A DNA stretch of 64,000 nt. Origin: Alphaproteobacteria bacterium. Lineage in GTDB: Bacteria > Pseudomonadota > Alphaproteobacteria > Micavibrionales > Micavibrionaceae. The position numbers were made by a program, and so were the translations under genes. The stretch covers positions 1 through 64,000 of the forward strand of contig JAJFGW010000023.1 of NCBI GenBank assembly GCA_021775915.1, in the 5' to 3' direction. This document shows positions 8,010 to 17,077 of this stretch, in pieces. The notes beneath the pieces were generated by a model. It was not told where the DNA came from. It did not search any database and saw only the letters and a list, made by a program, of their open reading frames with translations. The number at the start of each line of letters is the position of its first letter. The first letter of the stretch is position 1.

Positions 8010-11000
8010 CTACTTCTTCTTCAGATCAATGATCAGACGATCCGGTTTGCCGTCTACGGCAGGGAGCAATTTATGCTCTTTTACAAACATGCCTTCATGG
8101 GCTTTCAAAATCAGACGCGTTCCTTTATCCGGAAGCGTTTCTGTTACGTAACCTTTTAGCACTTTACTGTATTTAAATTCATATGCGGATACCGTACCCC
8201 AGATTGATCCGGGCAGGTCTACCAGAATGATAAGGCCGTTTCCTTCATTAATATCGTAAGAAGCCGGACCGGAGAGATCGAGGACAAGGCGAACCTCATC
8301 CGGATGCTCGCCGATCCGGACATCTTTTACGATAGAGAGTCCGATAGAGGGAGCTCCCCCGCTGGAATCGCTCTGATCGACAGGGAGGCTATCCCCATCG
8401 ACAGAACTCTCCACAACAGGGGAGCTTTCCTCATCGGAAGTTTCCTCGTCAATGGCGGAGCTACCACCATCTAGAGGAGAGACAAGAGCCGGCTGTTCCG
8501 TCCCGGAAACAGCTGGAGCGTGGTAAGTATGGGCTACTCCACCACTTTCTCCGCTTGCTTGTTCAGCTGCTTTCTCTTCAGCAACCGGCTCTAGGAGATA
8601 GAGATCAATGCCAAAGGCAAAGAGCTCTTCAGAAGAGACCGTGACGGTCTCGGCTGGGACGTAAACTTGATAAGAAGGATCGGCCCGGACTGTGTAAGTG
8701 CCGGGTAAAACAAATTCAAATGCGTAATAGCCATCGAAAGCAGTTTCAGTCCTCATATAGACTTCACCGCTTTCGCTAACCAGTTCGAGTTTCATGCCCG
8801 AAACAGGCCTGCCGCTGGGCTCGCGCCAAACCGTACCGTCAACAGCACCGGTCTCGACAACCGGGAATTCAAAGCCGGGCATCGTGCCTTTCAAGCCGAC
8901 AGTGCTATAGCCCTCAACAGAAGGGCGGAAATAAGGGTCTTCCAGAGAAGCCTCGTCAATACTAATTTCCATTTTTTCGTTATTACGCAACGAGGTAACA
9001 ATATAGCCGTCTTCATTCGTTGCTGTCTGTGAACGCCCTCTGTCAAGACTCAGCTTAACGCCTTCAAGCGGTTCATCGCCCTCGCTAAAGGCGCCGTCAC
9101 CATCCCTGTCAAGAAAGATATGCCCCAGAACAGGCGCCTGAGATTTTTTACTCTTGCTTGACAATTTGTAGGAGCGATCAGAATTATAAGGGTTCAAAGA
9201 CGTCGAAGCCCGCAACGTAAACAGCCACCCTCTTTCCTGCCTGTATTGAGCATCCACGGTCGAAAGAATATCCTGAAAATCATAACCAAGCTGCGCACCA
9301 ACCGTTGATGTTGAATCAGAAAAACTATGGTTGGTGTTTAGCGCAGCCTGAAGATTTTCTTTGGTCTTGTAGCGTATTTCGGCACTACCGGCATTAAGCT
9401 CGGAAACCGGATGTATCTTGTAATTAAGACTACCGCGTGTTTGCCAATCCCCACGGTTCCAGTTAACACCAAAACCACCAGAGCTTGTTTCGTGAATTTC
9501 ATTTACAAAACGCGTATTGGTCGAGTGGTTAAACCTTATCCCGCCGCCGGTAAAGGATTGTGCCGTATTTAGGTCTGTGCTGACATTACCATCAATAAGT
9601 TGTGTGTGTTTTGCATTGATACGCAGGGTCATAGGCAGGAAGGGCAAGTTTAGACTGGTGTTTGCCTGCACCTCTGCTTCAAAACGCTTGGAGCCAGCTT
9701 CCTGGCTTTCGAAATTGTGGAAAAAAGCACTGCGCATATTCAGGCTAACGCCCATAAGCCGTGTGATAAAACGCAGATCAACAGCCTTGCCACCATTGAT
9801 TTCCTTATAACCTTCTGCTTCACCAACCCCTATAGGGGTATTGAAGGCAAGGCCGGCTGTATAGTATTGCTTCTCTTCTGTGGCAAGTGGTGTTTTAGTA
9901 TAGCTGCCAAAAAGAGATAACCAGCGGTTTAAACCATAAAAAATCTCGGCATTTTGCGTAACAGTCAGCTTCGGGTCAAGCTCATTATCCAGCAGAATAA
10001 AAGACCGCCCTGTATCAACGATACCGCCCCTGTACTGGAATTCTCCAGGAGACAAAAGAGAATTGCTGATTTTATATTCCTCAACAACCTCCCTGACCTG
10101 TCCCTGCGGGCCATACATAATAACCCTGATGCGATTATTACCAAAGTTGAGAATAACATTCTCAAAGCGGTATTCACCATCATCCTCGATAGCGCTAAAC
10201 TCAAGAATCTCATTATTATTATAAAGCTCAAGTTGCCAGCCGGGGGGGCCGGTGCCTTCAACCGTTATACGGTCAAACTCGCGTGTTTTACTGGAGGCTT
10301 TATTTGAAAATGAAAAGCCACGACCTCCCGCATTATTGCCGATTAAATCCCTCTGTCCTACGCTGATATCACCAAATTCAAAGTGCTTTAATGTAGGAAC
10401 AAAAAGATCTTCGTCTCCCACGGCCTGACGTAAAAAATTAGCCCTTATACTACCGGGCCTTCTAAGTTGTCCGTCCAGATAAGCATAATTCGCCGCGTAA
10501 TTTGTTACGAACTGACCGAGCTGCTGAGTACCCGAAATATTATTTGATCCCGTGAGTATTTTATTCCTGTTGTCATAGACATATGAGGATTGCAAATCCA
10601 GTATCGGCTTGCCAAGCCACCGGTAGGGATTATCACGATATGGCAGGTCTTTCTGACTTCCCGCGAAGGCAGATTTCCGCGCTTTAATAATTTCCTGTTG
10701 GTCCTCACGTTTTTTGCGCCTGACAAATGATAGCTCCTCCTCGGCCTCTGCCGTAATTCTAAGAGAGGAAAGCTCTATCCGCATTTCCACAGGCCAAATT
10801 TTATTGAGGACATCAAGCCTGACATAAATGTCTTCTTCGATGACCAGCTCTTTTGGAATAATAGAGTCAACAGGAAGAGCTTCGCTCTCACCTTTTACAA
10901 TCAGCTCTCCACGTTCACCGTCAATCGTAAAGGTATTCTCTTCACGCCCGGCGAACCCGCTGACAAAAGCACGATCAGTCTCGGCCTCTACGAAGAACTC

Positions 11001-11234
11001 GTAGGCTTCCGCCAGTTCAACAACGGGGAGGTAATAGCCCCCCTTGAACTGGTACACAAACATGTTCTCCACAATACTCCATTGCGGAGGCATGATAACG
11101 CTAAATATCCACTCCTCTGGCGCCTGCGTTTCAGCTCCGCGAGAAGGAGACACAACCGCACCCGCAACAACGATAACAAGTATCGCTGCGAATACAATTC
11201 GCCTCAAAATAACCGTCAAATGTAAAACGCTCAT
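8010..11234 (-). CDS. Usher-like outer membrane protein with C-terminal AMIN-like domain
   Basis: A 1074-residue protein with signal peptide, an N-terminal domain that looks like an usher entry region, a long beta-barrel-like middle (about 230-720), and the usher-type pattern ITVEGTGPPGWQLELYNNNE...NNRIRVIMYGPQGQ near 330-385. Two Ig/SdrD-like segments follow: about 715-760 with DRDGDGAFSEGDEPLEGVKL, and about 805-880. After a Ser/Glu-rich linker, the last 100 residues (VRIGEHPDEVRLVLDLSGPASY...) resemble an AMIN domain, which binds peptidoglycan or secretin partners. Together with the PapD-like chaperone upstream and the DUF4402 pilins, it is probably the assembly pore of an alternative chaperone-usher fibre. 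The barrel limits are estimates. Confidence 0.72.
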   Translation of the reverse strand: MSVLHLTVILRRIVFAAILVIVVAGAVVSPSRGAETQAPEEWIFSVIMPPQWSIVENMFVYQFKGGYYLPVVELAEAYEFFVEAETDRAFVSGFAGREENTFTIDGERGELIVKGESEALPVDSIIPKELVIEEDIYVRLDVLNKIWPVEMRIELSSLRITAEAEEELSFVRRKKREDQQEIIKARKSAFAGSQKDLPYRDNPYRWLGKPILDLQSSYVYDNRNKILTGSNNISGTQQLGQFVTNYAANYAYLDGQLRRPGSIRANFLRQAVGDEDLFVPTLKHFEFGDISVGQRDLIGNNAGGRGFSFSNKASSKTREFDRITVEGTGPPGWQLELYNNNEILEFSAIEDDGEYRFENVILNFGNNRIRVIMYGPQGQVREVVEEYKISNSLLSPGEFQYRGGIVDTGRSFILLDNELDPKLTVTQNAEIFYGLNRWLSLFGSYTKTPLATEEKQYYTAGLAFNTPIGVGEAEGYKEINGGKAVDLRFITRLMGVSLNMRSAFFHNFESQEAGSKRFEAEVQANTSLNLPFLPMTLRINAKHTQLIDGNVSTDLNTAQSFTGGGIRFNHSTNTRFVNEIHETSSGGFGVNWNRGDWQTRGSLNYKIHPVSELNAGSAEIRYKTKENLQAALNTNHSFSDSTSTVGAQLGYDFQDILSTVDAQYRQERGWLFTLRASTSLNPYNSDRSYKLSSKSKKSQAPVLGHIFLDRDGDGAFSEGDEPLEGVKLSLDRGRSQTATNEDGYIVTSLRNNEKMEISIDEASLEDPYFRPSVEGYSTVGLKGTMPGFEFPVVETGAVDGTVWREPSGRPVSGMKLELVSESGEVYMRTETAFDGYYAFEFVLPGTYTVRADPSYQVYVPAETVTVSSEELFAFGIDLYLLEPVAEEKAAEQASGESGGVAHTYHAPAVSGTEQPALVSPLDGGSSAIDEETSDEESSPVVESSVDGDSLPVDQSDSSGGAPSIGLSIVKDVRIGEHPDEVRLVLDLSGPASYDINEGNGLIILVDLPGSIWGTVSAYEFKYSKVLKGYVTETLPDKGTRLILKAHEGMFVKEHKLLPAVDGKPDRLIIDLKKK

Positions 11235-11350
11235 GAAACCCGAGCAAAGATGTGATTAGTTAGAGTAGCCCACTAACATCGTACCAAATAATCACTAAAG
11301 CGCAAATAGTAATTTAACAATTACTTAACTTTTTTATAAAACAAAAGAAA

Positions 11351-11374
11351 AGGCGCCCGTTAATACAAGCGCCT
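11351..11374 (-). terminator. Rho-independent terminator after the chaperone gene
   Basis: Inverted repeat AGGCGC/GCGCCT with a 12-base loop. Read on the minus strand it is followed by a T-rich run (TTTTCTTTTGTTTT). It lies 31 bases past the chaperone stop codon and 117 bases before the usher start, so the usher gene may have its own promoter or depend on partial read-through. Confidence 0.65.
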
Positions 11375-11405
11375 AATAAATATAGTATGAAATAAAAAAT
11401 GCCGC

Positions 11406-12287
11406 CTAAAGACCCGCCTGCACCTGAGCCATAACCTGTCCACCATAAAGACTGTCATCCCGATCAGCAACGTACTCAACGCGAACACGACCGCAATCCC
11501 CGGCATGCTCTTCCGGGTAATTAAACTCGTAATCAAAAACGCGCTTGTCGACTTCGGTATAAATGGCAAGGCCCCTTGTGTGACTGGCTACATATTCCTG
11601 CCCGCCACCTGTGCAAATAATTTTAATATCCCCGTAAAGACTCCTGTTGCCTTCCCTGTGCAAAACAAAACCAATAGAAGATCCCCCTTCCGTTTTTGAC
11701 AGCTGCACGTCTGTAATGCTCGCCGACGCGGTCAAATCACCGTGACGAACAAATACCGGTAAGGTTATAGCTGGCTGCATAGTCAACTTAAAACTCTGAC
11801 CACCCGCCCTCGGTTTTTCATCCTCCGAAAACTTCTCAGCTTCCGTCTCTGTTATAATCCATAAATGCGAGCGATATTCCCCAGGCTCCAGATCACGCGG
11901 ACGCCTGAGCAAAATGCGTATTTGTTGAGAAGCCCCCGGCGGTACAGTAACCCGGCGCGGCGCATAGCGGATCATACCATCGGCCCACTTAATCTCATCA
12001 CCCGAACTATCGCCTTCTTTAATCCAGATCAGTGATTTCTTTTCGTCCATGCGATAATGCCGCCAACCAAGCCTGTAGGTTTGCTCTTTCGCCGTATTAT
12101 TCATGATAGTGATAACATCTGAACGCTTCGGCCCCTCAAAAACAATGCGCTTCATGCTTATTCGCAAGGCCTGCGCCTCATTAATCCACAAAAGACCGGC
12201 CACAGATAAAAAGACCATAAAAGACGCCACAAGCGCCATGGAAAAATAACGAGTCTTTGTCCGAGTTTCTTTTTGTAAATGAGGCAT
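11406..12287 (-). CDS. PapD-like periplasmic pilus chaperone
   Basis: A 293-residue protein with an N-terminal hydrophobic signal segment (MALVASFMVFLSVAGLLW) ending before a mature start near ALRISMKRIVFEGPKRS. The following immunoglobulin-like domain has the chaperone features: a first strand with VTIMNNT, basic residues that could anchor a subunit, and RRVTVPPGASQQIRILLRRP before the FGS-like loop. Such chaperones bind pilin subunits by donor-strand complementation. Next to the usher-like gene and DUF4402 proteins, it most likely serves those subunits. Confidence 0.82.
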   Translation of the reverse strand: MPHLQKETRTKTRYFSMALVASFMVFLSVAGLLWINEAQALRISMKRIVFEGPKRSDVITIMNNTAKEQTYRLGWRHYRMDEKKSLIWIKEGDSSGDEIKWADGMIRYAPRRVTVPPGASQQIRILLRRPRDLEPGEYRSHLWIITETEAEKFSEDEKPRAGGQSFKLTMQPAITLPVFVRHGDLTASASITDVQLSKTEGGSSIGFVLHREGNRSLYGDIKIICTGGGQEYVASHTRGLAIYTEVDKRVFDYEFNYPEEHAGDCGRVRVEYVADRDDSLYGGQVMAQVQAGL

Positions 12288-12411
12288 ACTTTTAATGATA
12301 ACTGATTTTCTAGACTAAAAAGTTAAAATACAGACCCCTAGATGATGCAACACTTTCTGTGAACTTTCAAGTCAGGAGAGTAAACTATTTTTCTCACCGG
12401 CCCCCACCCCC

Positions 12412-14067
12412 TCAGGCAAGCTCTTTTTTCAACAAAATCAAATGCTTGTCATACTCTCGCCATCGGCCAATAGCCCCTTTATACAGGGGCTTTTTAACCT
12501 GAAGAGCGCTAGCCGTCATAATCGAACGCTCTTTTTTATAAAAATCAAGACAAGCCGGGTCCCAAGGCAACCCACAAAATGACAAAATTCCTTTCGTAAC
12601 CTTTTCCTGATCAGCCACAAGATCCTCATATTGCACATCATGAATAAAACCAGATAATTTCTTGTGCCAAAATGCCATCAAATCCTCATAGGATTTATGG
12701 TATTGCCCCAACTCTTTTAAATCATAGGAAAAAGGGAAAAAACCAGTAAACATGCATTTATATATTGAAAAACAGCTATCCATTGCATCTCGTCTGCAAT
12801 GGATGACTTTCGCCTGAGGAAAAAGTAGTCTGATCAAGCCAATAAAACGAAAGTTAATCGGCATTTTATCAGTGATGTACTTTGCGCCCGGTGCATGTCT
12901 TTCCAGCTTTTCCAAATACTCATTCCGCATATGAAGTAAATCTTCGCCTGACATTTTGCTAATGTCCCAGCCCCCTTCCTTAAAATTCACGAAATTGTAC
13001 TTTCCCTGCAATTGATCCAGATAAACTGTCTCGCCGCCAGCCTCCACCTGCGGATGGCTGTATAAAATCTGCTCGGTCAGGGTTGTGCCGGAACGCGGCA
13101 TACCGACGATAAAAATCGGCGTGAAATCAGATTTGCGGGGCGCTATTTCCAGCTTTTTAAAATTGCCTTTAAAGACTTTTTTGATACCGGTGAAATTCTG
13201 TTCTGTAGATTTTGTCGTATATTTGAAGGTAGAGCGCATAAGGTAATTCCCCTGCGCATAACAGGTAAAAGCCTTGTCAAACTCTCCAGCATCGTCATAG
13301 GCCTTACCCAAAGAAAAACTCAAGCGTATGGCCTCATATGAATCTTTGCTCGTCTTTTTCAGCAGAGCTTCCATTATTTTTATATGAGGATCATCCAGCT
13401 TATATTTATGGATACGGGAAAAAAGATAGTGAGCCTCCACCAAATCCGGATCTGCCTTCATCGCTTTTTTAAAATATTGTCGGGCTTTCCTCTTATCCCC
13501 CATATCGGCATAAACAGAACCCATATTGCACAAATCAAGGGGCGCGGCACTACCTGCCAGTTTGATAGCCTGTTCAAATTCTTCAATAGCCTCCTGCGTC
13601 TTTCCCTGCACCCGCAAAGCCTGACCTAGAACAGTGTGAAGCGGTGCATAAGCGCTGTCTTTTGCCAGCCCTTCGCGGCATATTTCTTCGGCCTCCCAAG
13701 GCTCCCCGATACCGGCCAAAGCCATCGCAAGATTGTTATAGGCAGGCATATAACAATCATCAAACCCCAGAGCCTTACGAAAACAATCTTTGGCCCAGCC
13801 ATACCAGCCATACCGAACATAAACCGCGCCTAGCTTTGAAAGCGCCGGAGGATAACCCGGCCTGGATTCCAATGCTCTTTTGAGCAATTTTTCGGCATTT
13901 TTTAAATTACCACGATCATAAGCGACACACGCCCAGCCATAAAGCGCCTCGACATTAGCAGGCTGACGCGCGGTAATTTTCTTGTAAAGAAGAACAGCAT
14001 CCGCCAGCCTGCCTTCTTCATGCAAACTATGCGCTTTTTTCAAAATTTGTTCTGCTGCTTCGCTCAT
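12412..14067 (-). CDS. TPR-repeat sulfotransferase
   Basis: A 551-residue protein. Residues 1 to about 215 are tandem TPR repeats (for example ALYGWACVAYDRGNLKNAEK, GYPPALSKLGAVYVRYGWYG). Residues about 305-551 are a sulfotransferase domain with the 5'-phosphosulfate-binding motif PIFIVGMPRSGTTLTEQIL and the later KVIHCRRDAMDSCFSIYK segment that binds the 3'-phosphate of PAPS. No signal peptide, so it should act in the cytoplasm. The same architecture recurs at 17078-19582. Its substrate is unknown; lying between chaperone and pilin genes, modification of a surface component is a reasonable guess. Confidence 0.88.
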   Translation of the reverse strand: MSEAAEQILKKAHSLHEEGRLADAVLLYKKITARQPANVEALYGWACVAYDRGNLKNAEKLLKRALESRPGYPPALSKLGAVYVRYGWYGWAKDCFRKALGFDDCYMPAYNNLAMALAGIGEPWEAEEICREGLAKDSAYAPLHTVLGQALRVQGKTQEAIEEFEQAIKLAGSAAPLDLCNMGSVYADMGDKRKARQYFKKAMKADPDLVEAHYLFSRIHKYKLDDPHIKIMEALLKKTSKDSYEAIRLSFSLGKAYDDAGEFDKAFTCYAQGNYLMRSTFKYTTKSTEQNFTGIKKVFKGNFKKLEIAPRKSDFTPIFIVGMPRSGTTLTEQILYSHPQVEAGGETVYLDQLQGKYNFVNFKEGGWDISKMSGEDLLHMRNEYLEKLERHAPGAKYITDKMPINFRFIGLIRLLFPQAKVIHCRRDAMDSCFSIYKCMFTGFFPFSYDLKELGQYHKSYEDLMAFWHKKLSGFIHDVQYEDLVADQEKVTKGILSFCGLPWDPACLDFYKKERSIMTASALQVKKPLYKGAIGRWREYDKHLILLKKELA

Positions 14068-14112
14068 TCGCCTTCCATCTTATTCGAAATGGCTAAATGA
14101 CTAAATAGCGAA

Positions 14113-14712
14113 TTACTGATAACTGGCGAAAATTCGGGAAGCCCCCACATAAGTGCCACTGATCTGCCCCGTGCGCGTTTTGATTGTCGCCCCGATCGGA
14201 ACAGAAAAAGAATAAGTACCCTGAGTCGGAGTAAATGTCATCTTGGTGCCGCCCTTGGCCGTAACCAGATTAAAATCACCGATTTCTACCGTATTGGTAC
14301 CATTGGTCAGCTTTACTATTGTGTCATCAAGACTAATCGCGACAGGGAATTCGGCCCCCTTGATAAAGAGCCGCCCGGCCTGAGGCTTGCCGCCCGCCAA
14401 AGACAGGCTGCTGCCATCATCAATAAAAAGCTGGTTAATTTCGGGGTCAATCACGGCCTGTCCGGCGCGATCCGCCGTCATCGCCAGCGTACCGAAATCA
14501 AGCGTTGTGTCAACGGTCATTTCGATAGCACGCACCAGACGGGCTATAATGGGAAGCGTTGCCGTAGCGGCAATGGCGTGCATGGCCTGATAGGCGGCAA
14601 GCCCGGACAAAACAACCATCGCTGACGTACTAAGGTTACTTTTCCTAACAACAGAAGAATTAGTCTTTCTGCTCTTATTATTATTTTTTTTCTGCTTCAC
14701 CTTCTGTGACAT
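14113..14712 (-). CDS. DUF4402 pilin-like protein
   Basis: A 199-residue secreted protein with a basic N-terminus, a hydrophobic export segment (SAMVVLSGLAAYQAMHAIAATA) and a DUF4402 domain: an early DFGTLAMTADRAGQAVIDPE strand and the C-terminal SVPIGATIKT...SGTYVG...SYQ ending. DUF4402 proteins are fibre subunits of alternative chaperone-usher systems in Proteobacteria. The unusual 28-residue Lys/Asn-rich stretch before the hydrophobic segment is longer than a standard signal peptide n-region. Confidence 0.83.
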   Translation of the reverse strand: MSQKVKQKKNNNKSRKTNSSVVRKSNLSTSAMVVLSGLAAYQAMHAIAATATLPIIARLVRAIEMTVDTTLDFGTLAMTADRAGQAVIDPEINQLFIDDGSSLSLAGGKPQAGRLFIKGAEFPVAISLDDTIVKLTNGTNTVEIGDFNLVTAKGGTKMTFTPTQGTYSFSVPIGATIKTRTGQISGTYVGASRIFASYQ

Positions 14713-14893
14713 ATATAGTTCCTTGCAGATAATCTATTCACTTTAACTATAGCATAAATTTATTAATTTTCGAGAATCTCGGACAAAATAAAATAACGGC
14801 ACCGCACAAAATAATTGAAAAAAAACCAAAGGAGAAGCGAAGCCGGAAAAGCCTTCCCGGCTGCGCGATAGTCAAAAGCAATGAAACCAGGTA

Positions 14894-15436
14894 CTACTGG
14901 TAATTCGCCGTAATTGTAACTGTACCGGCATATGTACCAGCAGCATGACCGCCAGGAATAGTCAGCACACCGCCGACATCAAAGCCTGCCTTCGCCACTG
15001 ACGTCGTCGGCGTTGTTACAAACGGCGTTGCCGCAGCAGCCACCAGGTTGCTGATTTTAAACGCGTTCACGACCAGCGTGTTGGCAGCAGCAAATTTCAT
15101 CGTTGCTGTAGCCGGCATCGTAATATCAATGGCAACCTTTGCCGCCGTCATCTTGAATTGACCGCTCTGGGCCCCCGTACCACCAACCAGCGACACGCCG
15201 CCGGCACCACCGGCAGTACGTTTATTGACATTATCAACCGTGACCGTACCGGATGTTAAAGGGGCAACAGAAACGGAGCCAAAGTCAAGCCCCGCTGTTT
15301 GCGCAATGGTAATCGCTGCGATAATTTTAGCTGACATTGGCAAAGCCGTAGCCGCGGCCTTTGCGTCATGTCCCACCGCTGATACAGCGGCTATAGTTGC
15401 GGCCCCTAACAGGACCTTTCTGGTATTGCTTTTCAT
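14894..15436 (-). CDS. DUF4402 pilin-like protein (major subunit candidate)
   Basis: A 180-residue Ala/Thr/Val-rich secreted protein. Signal peptide ends at about residue 27 (cleavage near DAKA-AATAL). The mature part starts with a classic DUF4402 sequence (SAKIIAAITIAQTAGLDFGSVSV) and ends GTYAGTVTITANYQ. The short, regular sequence and its own long upstream region suggest the major fibre subunit. A weak hairpin-like sequence may separate it from the second DUF4402 gene 181 bases downstream. Confidence 0.86.
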   Translation of the reverse strand: MKSNTRKVLLGAATIAAVSAVGHDAKAAATALPMSAKIIAAITIAQTAGLDFGSVSVAPLTSGTVTVDNVNKRTAGGAGGVSLVGGTGAQSGQFKMTAAKVAIDITMPATATMKFAAANTLVVNAFKISNLVAAAATPFVTTPTTSVAKAGFDVGGVLTIPGGHAAGTYAGTVTITANYQ

Positions 15437-15748
15437 ATCTTCGCTCCTTGCTTGTTAAACTTTTTAAGCTCTTTGCTTATTAATCTTAAGCTCTTTCACT
15501 TATTAAGCTTTTCCTTGTAAACCCTGCCCCAAGTCTGACGATTTCTTTCACCAATACGACTCAGAGCCTTTTAAAAGTACCACACATGCCATGGCATGAC
15601 CACAGGACGATGCAATACAAAACAGAAAAAATCATCGCAATGACCCTTTCCCTACTGTCATTATAAAATGAACTTTCCTAAAAAATCATTAAATTGCATT
15701 ATGGCAATTAAGATTATGACCTTTGGAATATAAAGCAGCTTCCTGTTT
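15437..15748. promoter_or_regulatory. Upstream region of the pilin gene with palindrome and repeats
   Basis: A gene-free stretch of 312 bases. It holds a perfect 14-base palindrome CATGCCATGGCATG at 15585-15598 and, nearer the pilin start, two imperfect copies of a TTAAGCTCTTT...CTTATTAA unit at about 15468-15510. The AT-rich repeats followed by the pilin start read like a promoter and operator region, but no operator has been shown. The far end also holds the region just past the SET-domain gene. Confidence 0.4.
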
Positions 15749-17074
15749 TTACGCTCTGGTGCGTATTTTTTTATTTTTCTGCGACTTTCCCCGGGTTTCA
15801 GCAAAAAACGGGTAATTCTTAACATGTTCCAATTGTATCGTCGCCACATCCCGCGCATTTTTAGCAATTAATTTAACCGCGGGTTTGGGTTTATATTTCT
15901 TTAAATACGCGGACAGCGCTTTGAAATATTTTAAATTTTCATCAATGATCCGCTTTTCCGCAAACTGGACGAGCTCCGTCATCTGCTCCTGATTCAGAGG
16001 AACGCCAAGATGGTTGATCGCCAGCACCAGAACCCGGCGCATGGAACGCGGCGCCCTGTCAGGCGGAAGATATATAAAGCTTAAATTTACGGTCTTCTTG
16101 TCCTTATCCGCCCCCATGCCCGGTATATAAAAATTCAGGTCCTTTAGATGTTCGGGCAGTTTTTTATGATGAGGCTGCCCTGTCACAGACTTGATCCTGA
16201 TCGTCCCCACACCACCCGGAAGCTTAATTTCCATTGGTACCGAGCGCATAAATCCGGGCCCTTTATCGGCATAATTATAATGGATAAGCGCATCCATAGC
16301 ATCGTAGGGGCCATAATTCACATAGCATTCGTCCGATCCCTCAACCGGACATGACTTCACCACGGCGATACCGTCCGCATCATGTGTGTGCTCCTCACCC
16401 GGCTTAATCTCCGGGGCGCTTTCTTCTGCAAAACGAGTAAGGAAACCAATGGCCGCAGAGTGGTGATTAATAAAATCAATGATTGGCATAAGAACTTTTG
16501 TTCTTTTAAACTCTTTCTCCGCTTCTTTTCCGGCGCCCTTTTTGTCTCCCGATTCATTTTCTACGTCTTTAAAAGCCAGCACTCTGGTTTTTATAAAGCT
16601 ATCGAGATAGAACGTTTTTTTGTCCGGCCCCACCACCATACCATCAAGAAAAGGAATACCCTGCCTACTGCGGCTCTTAAGAATAACATCCAGAAAATCC
16701 CTGTCTTCATAATAAAGCGAAAGGGTCGCTATTTTTTTCTGGGTCGCTATTTTCCCCGTCAGATTATAAAGCTCGATCATGGTCTTCATCATGGCGACCT
16801 GACCTTTGCTCAAATCCTTGTCATGGGATGTCATGACAATATTATTACCCTTCAAATCAAGCTTGTATTTATCAACGGGGAGAAGACATTCTTTCGGCAA
16901 CACCAGAATCTTCTCACCCCGGGGCACGTCCCCGGCGACCCTGATTTTAAAATCGCCCTTTTCGCAGCCTATAATAAGTTTATCGTGAACAATTCCGCCA
17001 TTAGCCACCACTTGCTTATACAGCTTGCGTAAGGCTTTTTCGACTGCTTTATCGTCACAAGAAAATTCAACCAT
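15749..17074 (-). CDS. SET-domain protein lysine methyltransferase (Rubisco LSMT/SETD3-like)
   Basis: A 441-residue protein resembling the eukaryotic-style split SET family (Rubisco large-subunit methyltransferase, SETD3). Visible signs are RGEKILVLPKECLL near residue 52, the SET core MPIIDFINHHS near 197 (NHS motif binding S-adenosylmethionine), and VNYGPYDAMDALIHYNYADKG near 260, matching the YG-x-N-x-x-L-x-x-YGF pattern of the group, followed by an alpha-helical substrate-binding half. The expected activity is methylation of a protein lysine or histidine. It starts four bases after the stop of the TPR-sulfotransferase whose tail is extremely lysine-rich, so that protein is a candidate substrate. 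Its own C-terminus is basic. Confidence 0.75.
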   Translation of the reverse strand: MVEFSCDDKAVEKALRKLYKQVVANGGIVHDKLIIGCEKGDFKIRVAGDVPRGEKILVLPKECLLPVDKYKLDLKGNNIVMTSHDKDLSKGQVAMMKTMIELYNLTGKIATQKKIATLSLYYEDRDFLDVILKSRSRQGIPFLDGMVVGPDKKTFYLDSFIKTRVLAFKDVENESGDKKGAGKEAEKEFKRTKVLMPIIDFINHHSAAIGFLTRFAEESAPEIKPGEEHTHDADGIAVVKSCPVEGSDECYVNYGPYDAMDALIHYNYADKGPGFMRSVPMEIKLPGGVGTIRIKSVTGQPHHKKLPEHLKDLNFYIPGMGADKDKKTVNLSFIYLPPDRAPRSMRRVLVLAINHLGVPLNQEQMTELVQFAEKRIIDENLKYFKALSAYLKKYKPKPAVKLIAKNARDVATIQLEHVKNYPFFAETRGKSQKNKKIRTRA

Positions 17075-17077
17075 GGA

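Noticed and set aside
16382-17032. Long frame antisense to the SET-domain gene
   Set aside because: Opposite the well-supported methyltransferase gene, with unusual basic and aromatic composition typical of an antisense shadow.
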